Assembly: GCF_023806635.1 (NCBI RefSeq)
Contig: NZ_JAMTDQ010000044.1
Span: forward strand, 1 to 64,000
Source of the DNA: Accumulibacter sp.
GTDB lineage: Bacteria; Pseudomonadota; Gammaproteobacteria; Burkholderiales; Rhodocyclaceae
Direction of reading: 5' to 3'
DNA length: 64,000 bases
Below the pieces are notes generated by a model. The model was not told where the DNA came from. It did not search any database and saw only the letters and a list, made by a program, of their open reading frames with translations. Made by a program: the position numbers and the translations under genes. This document shows positions 27,915-37,108 of this stretch, in pieces (the stretch's first letter is position 1; each line of letters starts with the position of its first letter).

Positions 27915-28826
27915 GGATCTTTCCTGGTGTCTGCCGCGCTGGTGGGCGCGGGCGGGTGTTCTCGGGTCCGGTCACCGCCTTGCCGTCGCTGCCGGGCGGC
28001 TCCGGTGTCGCCCGGCTGACGACGGGCGGGTCGGGATGCCGCAGGCGCGCGCATGGTAGCGATGGCCGGGGTGAGACGCAACGCCGACCTGCGGGCTGCA
28101 GCAGGCCTGGTGGCAAGCCGCCGGTGCTGCGACGGGCGCGTCTGTTGCGGCGCAATATAAACCATTTTGCCGCTTCCCGGTAGCGGTAGCGCCGCGGCCG
28201 GCTGCCACGCGCACGACTTTGCCGGCAAGGTGCGAGCCCGGTTGAGGCGCGTGCGAGCTGAAGCCAGGGACGTGCGAGTTGAAGCCAGAGGCGTGCGCGC
28301 TGAAGCCAGGGGCGTGCGAGTTGAAGCCAGAGGCGTGCGCGCTGAAGCCAGGCGCGTGCGAGCTGAAGCCAGGGACGTGCGCGCTGAAGCCAGGGGCGTG
28401 CGCGCTGAAGCCAGGGGCGTGCGCGCTGAAGCCAGGGGCGTGCGTGTCGAAGCCAGTGGCGTGCGCGTTGCCGTCAGCGCGTGCCCACCGGTTCCGGAAC
28501 GCTTCGCCGTGCGACTGGCGGGCATGCGCGAAACCCTGTGCCTCGCGGCCTTCGTCCGACAGGGTCGATGTCTGGGCTGCGGCAGCTGTCTGCGAACCCC
28601 GGTCGGCGGAGGTCGATGGCACGCGCCGGGCGGCTGAGGATCTTGGTAGAATCCGCGAGCAGGCAGAATCCTGATTCCGTGTCGGAGCGTATCGGTTTTT
28701 CTTCTGCGCCAGTGATCAAGCTTGTCAAGCCGACGGTTCAGGCCTGAGTCGCGGCACACCTTGCGAGCCTGGGGTGCTGCCAACATTGATCTGCGCATCG
28801 GCTGAACTGCGGGGAGAAGAGTCGGG
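27915..28826. other. 912-bp gene-poor region with minisatellite
   Basis: Apart from the 21-bp tandem repeat at 28230-28481 there is no convincing gene. The repeat keeps several frames open on both strands: 156 codons from 28167 and 131 from 28279 on the plus strand, and 216 codons ending at 27972 on the minus strand. None has a good ribosome-binding site or a recognisable domain. The promoters of the divergent DUF2760 and hydrolase genes should lie at its edges but are not clear. Confidence 0.5.
28230..28481. repeat. 21-bp tandem minisatellite (10 clear units)
   Basis: Ten units of 21 bp (28251-28460) follow the pattern GTGCGNGNTGAAGCCAGNGNC without gaps. A degenerate unit lies on each side (28230-28250 and 28461-28481). 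Differences are confined to a few positions. Three adjacent units (28377-28439) are identical, suggesting recent slippage or recombination. Because 21 is divisible by three, heptapeptide repeats appear in several frames, but no frame shows clear coding selection. Confidence 0.9.
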
Positions 28827-29618
28827 ATGGCGGTCGCACTGAGTGACGTGTTTGTCGAAGTGCCCGGTGGCCGTGTCTTCGTCCGCCGCTGGCAGCCGGC
28901 TGGCGCCGCGAACGCGCCGATCGTCCTGCTGCACGACTCCCTGGGATCCGTGGAACAGTGGCGCGGCTTCCCGGAGACTCTGGCAGTCCGGACTGGTCGC
29001 CCCGTCATGGCCTATGACCGCCTCGGATTTGGCCAGTCCAGCCGGCGGACGACGCCGGCGGAGCCGGGGTTCATCGATGACGAGGCGCGGGTCTATTGGC
29101 CCGCCATTGCCGGCGCTCTTGGGCTCGGCCAGTACGTCCTGCTCGGGCACAGTGTCGGTGGCGGAATGGCGTTGGCCGCTGCCGCTGTCGCCGGCGATCG
29201 CTGTCTGGCGGTGATCACGGAATCCGCCCAGGCGTTCGTCGAGGATCGAACCCTGTCCGCTATCCGGGAGGCGAGGAGTTCCTTCGCCGACGAAGCCCAG
29301 TTTTCAAGGATCGCGCGGTGGCACGGTGAGCGAGCCAGGTGGGTATTGGATGCCTGGACCGAGGTCTGGCTGTCTGCCCGATTTCGCGGCTGGTCGCTGG
29401 ATCCCTACCTGGGCCGGGTGCATTGCCCTGTGCTCGCGATGCACGGGGACACGGATGAATTCGGCTCCTGTGCGTTCCCTCGTCGCATCGTGGAGGGTGT
29501 CGCCGGGCCGGCGAGATTGGAGATTCTCGCTGCGTGTGGACACGTTCCCCATCGCGAGCGGGAAGACGAGGTCCTCGCCCGAATCGGCTCGTTCCTTGCC
29601 GAAAACGGCGTTCCGTAG
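28827..29618 (+). CDS. Alpha/beta hydrolase
   Basis: A 263-residue hydrolase. The nucleophile elbow GHSVGGG (Ser about residue 112) and the catalytic His in ACGHVPHRER near the C terminus are visible, with the acid probably at the Asp of MHGDTDEF. The oxyanion region VLLHDSLGS is near residue 33. The substrate is unknown; esterase or peptidase-like family members are similar. The ATG at 28827 follows GGGGAGAAG. The next gene begins 26 bp later, so they may be cotranscribed. Confidence 0.82.
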   Translation: MAVALSDVFVEVPGGRVFVRRWQPAGAANAPIVLLHDSLGSVEQWRGFPETLAVRTGRPVMAYDRLGFGQSSRRTTPAEPGFIDDEARVYWPAIAGALGLGQYVLLGHSVGGGMALAAAAVAGDRCLAVITESAQAFVEDRTLSAIREARSSFADEAQFSRIARWHGERARWVLDAWTEVWLSARFRGWSLDPYLGRVHCPVLAMHGDTDEFGSCAFPRRIVEGVAGPARLEILAACGHVPHREREDEVLARIGSFLAENGVP

Positions 29619-29643
29619 GGCTGGTGAACAAAGGAGGAGGAAC

Positions 29644-29979
29644 ATGCGCCTGAATCGTCGCATCCCGTCGCACGTCCTGCTGGGGGCGGCCATCGTGGTC
29701 GCCGCTCTGCCGCCGTTGCAGGCGCAGGAATATCGCAGTGATGGCTCGGTGCGCCCGGACCCGGTGCTGTCGCCCGACGACAGCGTCGGCGCGCCGGCGC
29801 TGTCGCCGGGCGCAGTCCGTCCCGACAAGGCTCTGGCACCCGACCAGACCGACCCCGGGCCGGTGTGGTCGCCGGGCGCGGTGCGTCCCGACCGGGCGCT
29901 CTCGCCCGACGAATCCGGTGGCTCGGCAGTCCTTTCACCCGACGCGGTGCCGCCGGATCCGGCGTTGCCGCCAGACTAG
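29644..29979 (+). CDS. Small exported Pro/Asp-repeat protein
   Basis: A 111-residue protein not recognised as a family. A signal peptide (1-27, ending LQAQE) precedes imperfect repeats built on LSPD and SPGAVRPDxAL motifs with spacing of about 13-24 residues. Composition is dominated by Pro, Asp, Ala and Ser, so it is probably extended and secreted or periplasmic. AGGAGGA lies just before the ATG. No function is proposed. Confidence 0.6.
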   Translation: MRLNRRIPSHVLLGAAIVVAALPPLQAQEYRSDGSVRPDPVLSPDDSVGAPALSPGAVRPDKALAPDQTDPGPVWSPGAVRPDRALSPDESGGSAVLSPDAVPPDPALPPD

Positions 29980-29990
29980 CCGGCCGCCGG

Positions 29991-30680
29991 TCAAACTGTG
30001 CGAGTGGTCGCCAGTGGGGCGGCCGGCAGGTGGTCGATGAACCAGAGCCCGGTGGCGCGCGCGATGGCCTCGAAAGCCGCCGCCGAATCCGGCGCCTCGG
30101 CTTTCGCGGCGAGCGGCCGCAGTTCGTGTGGGCAGGCCAGCTCGCGCAACGCGCGGCGGTTGCTCAGCGTGCCGCACTCGTCGTCCTCATCGACGAGGAG
30201 CAGCAGCGGCGATGCCAGCGAGCGCAGGTAGAGGACGCCGGCGAGATCGATCAGCCCGCCGCGGCAGACGAGCGCGTAGATGTCCTGGTCGCGCAGCGCG
30301 GCGACGCGCAGCACCACCGGCGAGCAGTCCCCGGCGGCACAGAGGCCGATCGGCAGCGGTGGCAGTTCGCCGAGCAGCATCCGTTGCTTGAGCAGGCCAA
30401 GGCCGTCGAGCAGCCGCCTCGCGAGGAGCGAGACGTTGTGCTGCAGGTCGGCAAAGCGTTCTTCGGCCGGCGTCAGCAGGTCGAGCGTCAGCGTGCCGAT
30501 GCCGGCGTGCTGCAGGATGACGGCGAGCGCGTCGTCACGCGCTGCCGGCGCCGGCCCTGCGTGCGTCAGCACGACCAGCGCCAGCAGCCGCTGCGGCAGT
30601 GTCAGCAGCCCGTGCAACGTCGCCTGACCGGCGGCGAGCGCAATCGGCGTCTGGCCCGGGCAGGCGAGGGCGCCGGTCAA
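29991..30680 (-). CDS. Alpha/beta-fold protein of AmmeMemoRadiSam operon
   Basis: A 229-residue protein resembling dienelactone hydrolase-like alpha/beta folds in the order of its strands. Examples are LLALVVLTHAG near residue 32, GTLTLDLLTPAEE near 60 and ASPLLLLVDEDDE near 155. A clear GxSxG elbow is missing: the expected position reads GLCAAGD, so a Cys or no nucleophile may be used. It overlaps amrS by 4 bases and is the last gene of the amrB-amrA-amrS operon, suggesting a functional tie. Confidence 0.65.
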   Translation of the reverse strand: MTGALACPGQTPIALAAGQATLHGLLTLPQRLLALVVLTHAGPAPAARDDALAVILQHAGIGTLTLDLLTPAEERFADLQHNVSLLARRLLDGLGLLKQRMLLGELPPLPIGLCAAGDCSPVVLRVAALRDQDIYALVCRGGLIDLAGVLYLRSLASPLLLLVDEDDECGTLSNRRALRELACPHELRPLAAKAEAPDSAAAFEAIARATGLWFIDHLPAAPLATTRTV

Positions 30681-31786
30681 GGGCGCTGCAACCGGACCGG
30701 CACCCGGCGCGGCCCGAAAGGCTTGCCGAAACGGGCAAAGTGGCCGGCGATCCGCGTTCCGCAGTGCGGGCAGCGGCCGTCGGCGGGCAGGTCGTCATGC
30801 CGGATGTGGTACCAGTCGCGCTCGATCAGCGCCGCCTGGCATCCCGGGCAGAAGGTGGTGCCGCCCTCGCTGTCATGGACGTTGCCGGTATAGACGTAGT
30901 GCAGGCCGGCTTCGATGGCGATCCGGCGTGCCTGCGTCAGGGTGGACGCCGGCGTTGCCGGCAGGTTATCCATCTTCCAGTCGGGATGGAAGGCGGTGAA
31001 GTGCAGCGGCACCTGCGGCCCGAGTTCGCGCGCCACCCAATCGGCGAGGGCCTTGATCTCGGTCGGCGAATCGTTCCTGCCCGGGATCAGCAGCGTCGTG
31101 ATCTCGAGCCAGCAGTCGGTCTCGTGGTGGATGCAGGCGAGGATGTCGAGCACCGGCTGCAGGTGGCCGCCGCAGAGGCGGAAGTAGAAGTCGTCGCTGA
31201 AGGCCTTCAGGTCGACGTTGGCGGCGTCCATGACGGCGAAGAACTCGCGTGCCGGCTGCGGATGGATGTAGCCGGCGGTGACGGCGACGGTGCGGATGCC
31301 GCGCTCGTGACAGGCGAGGGCGGTATCGATCGCGTACTCGGCAAAGATCACCGGGTCGTTGTAGGTGAAGGCGACCGACTGCGCACCGTAGGCAACTGCC
31401 GCGCGAGCGATGGCATCGGGGCTGGCGGCGTCGAGCAGCCGGTCCATGTCCTTCGATTTCGAGATATCCCAGTTCTGACAGAACTTGCACGCCAGATTGC
31501 AACCGGCAGTGCCGAAGGAGAGGATCGCCGAGCCGGGATGGAAGTGGTTGAGTGGCTTTTTCTCGATCGGGTCGATGCAGAAGCCGGACGAACGGCCGTA
31601 GGTCGTCAGGATCATCCGGCCGTCGACGTTCTGGCGGACGAAACAGGCGCCGCGCTGGCCGGCGTGCAGCCGGCAGTCGCGCGGGCAGAGGTCGCACTGG
31701 ATGCGCTCATCGTCGATGGCGTGCCACCAGCGGCCGGGGTGCGCCGATTCGGGTACCTTCGGCGAGTGCGTCAGCTCTCTTTCCAT
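30677..31786 (-). CDS. amrS: AmmeMemoRadiSam radical SAM enzyme AmrS
   Basis: A 369-residue radical SAM protein. The [4Fe-4S] motif CNLACKFC (CxxxCxxC) is near residue 96. N-terminal cysteines (CDLCPRDC) and C-terminal CPGC and CPHC pairs suggest further metal sites. It is the radical SAM component of the three-gene AmmeMemoRadiSam system (AMMECR1 + MEMO + radical SAM), whose reaction is not settled. It overlaps amrA by 16 bases and the alpha/beta-fold gene by 4. Confidence 0.9.
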   Translation of the reverse strand: MERELTHSPKVPESAHPGRWWHAIDDERIQCDLCPRDCRLHAGQRGACFVRQNVDGRMILTTYGRSSGFCIDPIEKKPLNHFHPGSAILSFGTAGCNLACKFCQNWDISKSKDMDRLLDAASPDAIARAAVAYGAQSVAFTYNDPVIFAEYAIDTALACHERGIRTVAVTAGYIHPQPAREFFAVMDAANVDLKAFSDDFYFRLCGGHLQPVLDILACIHHETDCWLEITTLLIPGRNDSPTEIKALADWVARELGPQVPLHFTAFHPDWKMDNLPATPASTLTQARRIAIEAGLHYVYTGNVHDSEGGTTFCPGCQAALIERDWYHIRHDDLPADGRCPHCGTRIAGHFARFGKPFGPRRVPVRLQRP

Positions 31787-32328
31787 TTGCGTACTCCGTA
31801 GCGCGCGAGGCGGATCTCCGGATGCCAGAAGTCGGCCGGCAGCCCCGCCTTGAGCTTCAGTTGCGCGAGGAACTGGCGTGGGTCGGGGAGAGACTCCCAG
31901 ACCTGCGGCAGGAAGGTGGCGCGCCGCTGGCGATGAGCCAGGACGAGGCCATCGACCAGCGGCTGCAGACGGGCGATGGCGTCGGCCTCGTCGACCACCG
32001 GGAAGGCTTCGGCGGGCGTCAGCAGCGAGACCTCGACGCGCGTCGTGGCAAACTCGTCGGCGGTCAGTGGCGCAAAGCGGTGGTCGCGGAAGGCGGCGGC
32101 GAGTGCGTTCTCGCCGACGTCGACGAGCAGTGGCCGCTGCGCCTCGAGGCTGCCGATGCAGCCGCGCAACTGGCCATCGCGGGTCAGCGTGACGAAGGTA
32201 GCGCCCGGTTCGGCCAGTTCGGGCAGTTCGTCGGGCGCGCGCGTCGGCACGCCGAAGCGGTGGGCAATCGCGTTGCGGGCGATGGTCAGCAGGGCCTCGC
32301 CGAGGCGGTCGGCGGGATCACCGGACAC
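31771..32328 (-). CDS. amrA: AmmeMemoRadiSam protein A (AMMECR1 family)
   Basis: A 185-residue protein with the AMMECR1 signature LRGCIGSLEA near residue 54 and the C-terminal FLPQVWES motif. The Cys in LRGCIG is invariant in the family and may be catalytic, but the reaction is unknown. Translation starts at GTG 32328 and overlaps the end of amrB by 11 bases. The order amrB-amrA-amrS is typical of this system. Confidence 0.9.
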   Translation of the reverse strand: MSGDPADRLGEALLTIARNAIAHRFGVPTRAPDELPELAEPGATFVTLTRDGQLRGCIGSLEAQRPLLVDVGENALAAAFRDHRFAPLTADEFATTRVEVSLLTPAEAFPVVDEADAIARLQPLVDGLVLAHRQRRATFLPQVWESLPDPRQFLAQLKLKAGLPADFWHPEIRLARYGVRKWKES

Positions 32329-33142
32329 TGGCGGCCTCCTCGCTGAACGAGAAGGCGCCGTAGCCGACGACGCGCGAGCGATCGCCGGCGGTGTCGCCGG
32401 AGTTGCGCAGGTCGATCAGTTGCGCCCGCAGCCCGTGCCGCCGCGCAGCCAGCAGCAGGCCATTGACCGGTGTCGCGCCGCAAGCCTGCTGATGGTCGAG
32501 ATGGGCGTCGAGGGCGACGATGTGGCGGGCGGTCTCGCCGTCGGTCGCGCGCGCTGTCTGGTAGGGCAGGTAGTGCGACAGGTCCGAGCTGATGACGATC
32601 AGCGTCTCGTCTCCGCCCCAGAGACACTCGAGCACCTCCGCCACCTCTGCCGGCGAGGCGCGGCCGACGGCGAGCGGCAGCAGTGCGAAGTCGCCGAGGA
32701 CAGTCTGCAGGAATGGCAGTTGCACTTCCAGCGAGTGCTCGGCGGCGTGTGCCGCGTCGCTGACGACGACCTGCGGCAGGTGCGCGATCGCCGCCACCGC
32801 CTGCTGGTCCACGGCGACGACGCCGAGCGGGGTGGCAAAGGCCCCGGCGGCCGGCAGTGCCAGACCGTTCACCGCGACGCGGTGGGTCGGTCCGAGCACG
32901 ACGACCCGCCGGATGTCTGCCGCCAGTTCCGCCAGCGGTGCGTAGACGCTGGCGGCGATCGGCCCGGAATAGACGTAGCCGGCATGCGGGGCGATGATCG
33001 CCTTGACGCGCCGGCCGGGCGTCGCCGCCGGCGCCGCGCGGTCAGCCAGCATCTGCCGCAGGTCGCGCGCGAGGACGTTCGCCGATCCCGGATAGAACAT
33101 GCCGGCGACGGCTGCCGGGCGGGTATGCGGTGTCAGTTCCAT
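32318..33142 (-). CDS. amrB: AmmeMemoRadiSam protein B (MEMO family)
   Basis: A 274-residue MEMO-like protein related in fold to LigB-type extradiol dioxygenases. Conserved residues include the APHAGYVYSG motif, the VVLGPTHR strand, AAEHSLEVQLPFL and SSDLSHYLPY, whose His and Cys/Asp residues line the metal pocket in MEMO. AGGAGG lies nine bases before the ATG; a GTG one codon earlier (33145) is possible. It is the first gene of the AmmeMemoRadiSam operon and diverges from ispD across 63 bp. Confidence 0.9.
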   Translation of the reverse strand: MELTPHTRPAAVAGMFYPGSANVLARDLRQMLADRAAPAATPGRRVKAIIAPHAGYVYSGPIAASVYAPLAELAADIRRVVVLGPTHRVAVNGLALPAAGAFATPLGVVAVDQQAVAAIAHLPQVVVSDAAHAAEHSLEVQLPFLQTVLGDFALLPLAVGRASPAEVAEVLECLWGGDETLIVISSDLSHYLPYQTARATDGETARHIVALDAHLDHQQACGATPVNGLLLAARRHGLRAQLIDLRNSGDTAGDRSRVVGYGAFSFSEEAASVR

Positions 33143-33205
33143 CACTTTGGTCCTCCTGCACGGGTCGGGCTGCGCCTGCTCGGCACCTTGACTTAAAATT
33201 AGCCC

Positions 33206-33904
33206 ATGTCAGCCCTCTACGCAATCGTTCCCGCTGCCGGCAGCGGTTCCCGCCTCGGTGGCGAGGCGCCGAAGCAGTATCAGCTGCTTGCCGGGCGGCC
33301 GCTGCTGCATCACAGTCTCGCGACGCTCTGCCGCTGTCGCGCGATCGAACGCGTCTGGGTCGTCCTCGCGCCCGACGACGGCTGCTGGCGCCGGCACGAC
33401 TGGACGAGTCTCGGCCACAAGCTGGAGACCGTGTTCTGCGGTGGCACGACGCGGGCCGAGAGCGTTGCCAATGGCCTGCGCGCCGCCGCCACCGTCGCGC
33501 TCGACGACGACTGGGTGCTGGTGCATGATGCGGCGCGCCCGTGCCTGTCGCCGGCGATGCTCGCCGCGCTGTGCGACGAGCTGGCCGAAGACGCCGTCGG
33601 TGGCCTGCTGGCGGTGCCGGTGGCCGACACGCTGAAGCGGGCCGACAGCGGCCAGCGCGTTGCCCGCAGCGAGCCGCGCGACGGCCTCTGGCAGGCGCAG
33701 ACGCCGCAGATGTTCCGCTACGGACTGCTGACCCGTGTCCTCGCCGAGCATCCGGGCGGCACCGACGAGGCGTCGGCGGTCGAAGCGGCCGGCCTGCGAC
33801 CACGACTGGTGCGCGGCGACGCCAGCAACCTGAAAGTGACCTTCCCGGGCGACCTGCGGCTGGCGGAGATGATCCTGCAGGCGCAGGCGAGGTGGGGCGA
33901 ATGA
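33206..33904 (+). CDS. ispD: 2-C-methyl-D-erythritol 4-phosphate cytidylyltransferase
   Basis: A 232-residue enzyme of the MEP isoprenoid pathway that couples CTP with methylerythritol phosphate. The nucleotide-binding signature [17 protein letters not shown] is at residues 8-24, and the [10 protein letters not shown] and VPVADTLK motifs are present. No ribosome-binding site precedes the ATG. A TAAAAT -10-like box at 33194-33199 would place initiation at or near the start codon, so a leaderless transcript is possible. It overlaps ispF by 4 bases. Confidence 0.94.
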   Translation: MSALYAIVPAAGSGSRLGGEAPKQYQLLAGRPLLHHSLATLCRCRAIERVWVVLAPDDGCWRRHDWTSLGHKLETVFCGGTTRAESVANGLRAAATVALDDDWVLVHDAARPCLSPAMLAALCDELAEDAVGGLLAVPVADTLKRADSGQRVARSEPRDGLWQAQTPQMFRYGLLTRVLAEHPGGTDEASAVEAAGLRPRLVRGDASNLKVTFPGDLRLAEMILQAQARWGE

Positions 33905-34380
33905 TCCGCGTCGGCCAGGGCTGCGACATCCACGCGCTGGTGCCCGGTCGCCGGCTGCTGCTCGGCGGCGTCGAGATCGACCATCCACGCGGGCTGCTCG
34001 GCCACTCCGACGCCGACGTGCTGCTGCACGCGATCACCGATGCGCTGCTCGGTGCCGCGGCGCTCGGCGACATCGGTCGCCACTTCCCGGACAGCGACGA
34101 GCGTCATCGTGGCGCCGACAGCCGGCAACTGCTGCGCGCGACGGCGGCGCTGCTGGCGCAGGCCGGCTGGCGCGTCGGCAACGTTGACGCGACGATCAGC
34201 GCGCAGCAGCCGCGCCTGGCGTCCTACCTGCCGCAGATGGTCGAGCACATCGCTGCCGATCTGCAACTGCCGACCGACTGCGTCAATGTCAAGGCGAAGA
34301 CGGCCGAGCGACTCGGCTTCGTCGGCCGCGGCGAGGGGATCGCCGCGGAAGCGGTGGTGCTCATCAGCCGCGACGACTGA
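33901..34380 (+). CDS. ispF: 2-C-methyl-D-erythritol 2,4-cyclodiphosphate synthase
   Basis: A 159-residue trimeric MEP-pathway enzyme forming the cyclic diphosphate with release of CMP. Metal ligands D8 and H10 are in [12 protein letters not shown], and H42 in [14 protein letters not shown]. The C-terminal [19 protein letters not shown] motif is complete. The start overlaps the ispD stop (ATGA), the standard ispDF arrangement. Confidence 0.96.
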   Translation: MIRVGQGCDIHALVPGRRLLLGGVEIDHPRGLLGHSDADVLLHAITDALLGAAALGDIGRHFPDSDERHRGADSRQLLRATAALLAQAGWRVGNVDATISAQQPRLASYLPQMVEHIAADLQLPTDCVNVKAKTAERLGFVGRGEGIAAEAVVLISRDD

Positions 34381-34408
34381 GGCGCCACCGCCGCTTCAAG
34401 GCATCGCT

Positions 34409-35581
34409 TCAGATCACCCGCACTCGGATGACCTGCGCCACCCCGCGGATGGCGTCGATCACCGCCGCATCAGGCTCGCTTTCGACGTCCATGAGGTTGA
34501 ACGCGAGTTCGCCGCGGCTCTTGTTCACCATGTCGACGACGTTGACCTTGTGGTCCGCCAGGATCGACAGGACATGTCCGAGGACACCCGGGACGTTCGC
34601 GTTGGCGAAGGTGATGCGCACGGTTCCCGGGCTGCGCTCCATGGCAATGCGCGGGTAATTCACCGAGTTGGTGATGTTGCCGTTCTCGAGATAGTCCACC
34701 AGCTGGTTGGCGGCCATCACCGCGCAGTTTTCCTCGGATTCCTCGGTACTGGCACCGATGTGCGGCATGGCGATGATTTTCGGGTGGCCGAGCAGGGCCG
34801 GTTCCGGGAAGTCGCAGACATAACGGCCGAGCCGGCCGGCTTCGAGGCTGCGCAGCACGGCTGCGGCATCGACGATCGCGTCACGGGCGAAGTTGAGCAG
34901 GACGGCCCCTGACTTGATCACCGCCAGCGTATCGTCGTTGATCATGTGCCGCGTCGTGTCCACCGCCGGGACATGCAGCGAGACGTAGTCGGAACGGGCG
35001 AGGAGCGACTGCAGGTTCTCCATCCGTCCGACCTCGTTCGACAGCCGCCAGGCGGCGTCGATCGACAGCACCGGGTCGAAGCCGACGACCGTCATGCCCA
35101 TCGCCAGAGCCATGTCGGCCACCATCGAGCCGATGGCGCCAAGGCCGACGATGCCGAGCGTCTTGCCGCGCAACTCGGTGCCGGCGAAACGCGACTTCGC
35201 CTTTTCCACCAGCGGCGACATCTCGGCCGCATCCTTGATCGCCGACAGCGACTGGACGTAGTTCATGCCGTCGATGATGCCACGCGCGCTGAGCAGCATG
35301 CCGGCCATCACCAGCTCCTTGACGGCGTTGGCATTGGCACCGGGGGTGTTGAAGACGACGATGCCCTGCTTGCCATACTCGGCGACGGGTACGTTGTTCA
35401 CGCCGGCGCCGGCGCGGGCGACTGCCAGCAGGGTTGCGGGAACCTCGATGCCCTGCAGCTTCTGGCTGCGCAGGAGGAAGGCGTCGGGATGGGCGATGTC
35501 GCTTCCGACTTCATATGTCTTGCGAGGAAAACGCTCCAACCCTCTGATTGAAATTTGGTTGTAGGTTCTGACCTTGAACAT
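34409..35581 (-). CDS. serA: D-3-phosphoglycerate dehydrogenase
   Basis: A 390-residue NAD-dependent enzyme for the first step of serine synthesis. The Rossmann motif GIVGLGAIGSMVA is near residue 142; the catalytic Arg region follows in LLNFARDAIVD, and the His is in MPHIGASTEE. A C-terminal ACT domain (about 315-390) suggests feedback by serine. The start MFKVRTY at 35581 resembles related enzymes; an ATG at 35596 is possible. serC lies 55 bp upstream on the same strand, so they probably form a serC-serA operon. Confidence 0.9.
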   Translation of the reverse strand: MFKVRTYNQISIRGLERFPRKTYEVGSDIAHPDAFLLRSQKLQGIEVPATLLAVARAGAGVNNVPVAEYGKQGIVVFNTPGANANAVKELVMAGMLLSARGIIDGMNYVQSLSAIKDAAEMSPLVEKAKSRFAGTELRGKTLGIVGLGAIGSMVADMALAMGMTVVGFDPVLSIDAAWRLSNEVGRMENLQSLLARSDYVSLHVPAVDTTRHMINDDTLAVIKSGAVLLNFARDAIVDAAAVLRSLEAGRLGRYVCDFPEPALLGHPKIIAMPHIGASTEESEENCAVMAANQLVDYLENGNITNSVNYPRIAMERSPGTVRITFANANVPGVLGHVLSILADHKVNVVDMVNKSRGELAFNLMDVESEPDAAVIDAIRGVAQVIRVRVI

Positions 35582-35636
35582 GGCTAGGCGATCCATAAGT
35601 GGTTTTCGGGGCGATTGCTGGTGACGACAGGTGGCA

Positions 35637-36752
35637 TCACGCAGCGGCTTGCGCATAGGCCCAGGCCAGCCAGGGCATCAGCGCCTGCAGGTCGGCCGTG
35701 TCGATCGTCGCGCCACACCAGATGCGGATCCCTGCCGGTGCGTCCTTGTAGGAACCGATGTCGTAGGCGACACCTTCGCTCTCGAGCAGCTTGACCATCT
35801 TCTTCACCTGCTCGGCGGCCAGCGTGACACTCAGGCAGACACTGGTGTTGGAACGTGTCGCCGGGTCGCGGGCGAGGAAGGAGATCCAGTCGTTGGCGGC
35901 GACGAACCCGGCGATGACGCCGAGGTTGGCCTCACTGCGGGCGATCGCGGCCTTGACCCCGCCGATGCTCTCGATCCACTGCAGGGCGTCGAGATAATCG
36001 GCAACACAGAGCATCGACGGCGTGTTGATCGTCTCGCCGCGGAAGATTCCCTCGCTCAGCTTGCCGCCGGAGGTCAGCCGGAAGACCTTTGGCAGCGGCC
36101 ATGGCGGCGTATGGCTCTCGAGCCGGGCGACTGCGCGCGGCCCCAGGATGAGCATGCCGTGCGCTCCTTCGCCACCGAGTACCTTCTGCCAGGAGAAAGT
36201 GACGACGTCGAGTTTCTCCCACGGCAAGTCCATCGCGAAGACGGCCGAGGTCGCGTCGCAGATCGTCAGCCCGCCGCGATCGGCGGCAATCCAGTCGCCA
36301 TTCGGTACCTTGACGCCCGAAGTCGTCCCGTTCCAGGTGAAGACGACATCGTTGTCGAAGTCGACCTGCGACAGGTCGACAATGTCACCGTATTCGGCCT
36401 TGAGGACGCGCGCGCCGGGGAGCTTCAGCTGCCTGACGACATCGGTTGCCCAGCCCGAGCCGAAGGACTCCCAGGCCAGGACGTCGACGCCACGCGCACC
36501 GAGCAGCGACCACAGTGCCATTTCGACGGCACCCGTATCCGAACCCGGCACGACGCCCACCCGGTAGCCCTCCGGCAGCCCCAGAAGGCGGGCCGTCTCG
36601 CTGCAGGCCAGCGCCAGAGCCTTCTTGCCTAGGGCCGAGCGATGCGAGCGGCCCAGCGTGTCGAGCTGCAGCGCGCGGACATCGTAGCCCGGGCGTTTGC
36701 TGCACGGTCCCGAGGAGAAATTGGGATTGCGGGGTTTGACTGTGGGTTGCAT
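35637..36752 (-). CDS. serC: Phosphoserine aminotransferase
   Basis: A 371-residue PLP enzyme converting 3-phosphohydroxypyruvate to phosphoserine. The PLP lysine lies in [14 protein letters not shown]. The start [20 protein letters not shown] is the hallmark of the alphaproteobacterial/Methanosarcina-type SerC rather than the E. coli type. It is followed by serA on the same strand. The ATG at 36752 is used because the upstream in-frame part lies over the promoter. Confidence 0.92.
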   Translation of the reverse strand: MQPTVKPRNPNFSSGPCSKRPGYDVRALQLDTLGRSHRSALGKKALALACSETARLLGLPEGYRVGVVPGSDTGAVEMALWSLLGARGVDVLAWESFGSGWATDVVRQLKLPGARVLKAEYGDIVDLSQVDFDNDVVFTWNGTTSGVKVPNGDWIAADRGGLTICDATSAVFAMDLPWEKLDVVTFSWQKVLGGEGAHGMLILGPRAVARLESHTPPWPLPKVFRLTSGGKLSEGIFRGETINTPSMLCVADYLDALQWIESIGGVKAAIARSEANLGVIAGFVAANDWISFLARDPATRSNTSVCLSVTLAAEQVKKMVKLLESEGVAYDIGSYKDAPAGIRIWCGATIDTADLQALMPWLAWAYAQAAA

Positions 36753-36832
36753 GGTAGCCTCTGTCTCGGAAAAGGGAAAGCCGGGTTGGTGCTTCCGCGA
36801 CGCTCCGCCGACCGCCGGGAAACAAGCATTGG

Positions 36833-36861
36833 ATTGTAGCAGAGAGTGTTTTTTGCGGCAG
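36833..36861 (-). promoter_or_regulatory. Putative serC-serA promoter
   Basis: On the minus strand a good -10 box TACAAT (36833-36838) is preceded at 17 bases by the weaker CTGCCG (36856-36861). The predicted start near 36826 gives a leader of about 74 nt. The 356 bp between serC and the truC-like start hold nothing else clear. Confidence 0.45.
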
Positions 36862-37108
36862 CAGGCGACCAGTCGCAACGGGCATCGGCGACCCGCGAGC
36901 GGCGTCTTGCCGCCATGGTGGCGCCCGGTTTCCCTGGCGCCGGCGGGTCGGTTGTGGCATCCTTCGCCGCTTCGCGGGGGCTGTGGTGGCGCAGGATGAA
37001 GATGAAGATGGTGGCCGGTCCAACCCGGGCAGATGGCGGCCGCGGGGGCGGTCGCCGGTATTGGCTGGACGGCGCGTTTCCAGCCGTCGGCGCTTAGGAC
37101 GGCCAGCC

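Noticed and set aside
28230-28481. CRISPR array
   Set aside because: The 21-bp units are directly adjacent, with no unique spacers and no cas genes nearby.
27972-28622. 216-residue heptapeptide-repeat protein on the minus strand
   Set aside because: The frame is open only because the unit is a multiple of three. There is no ribosome-binding site, and other frames are equally open.
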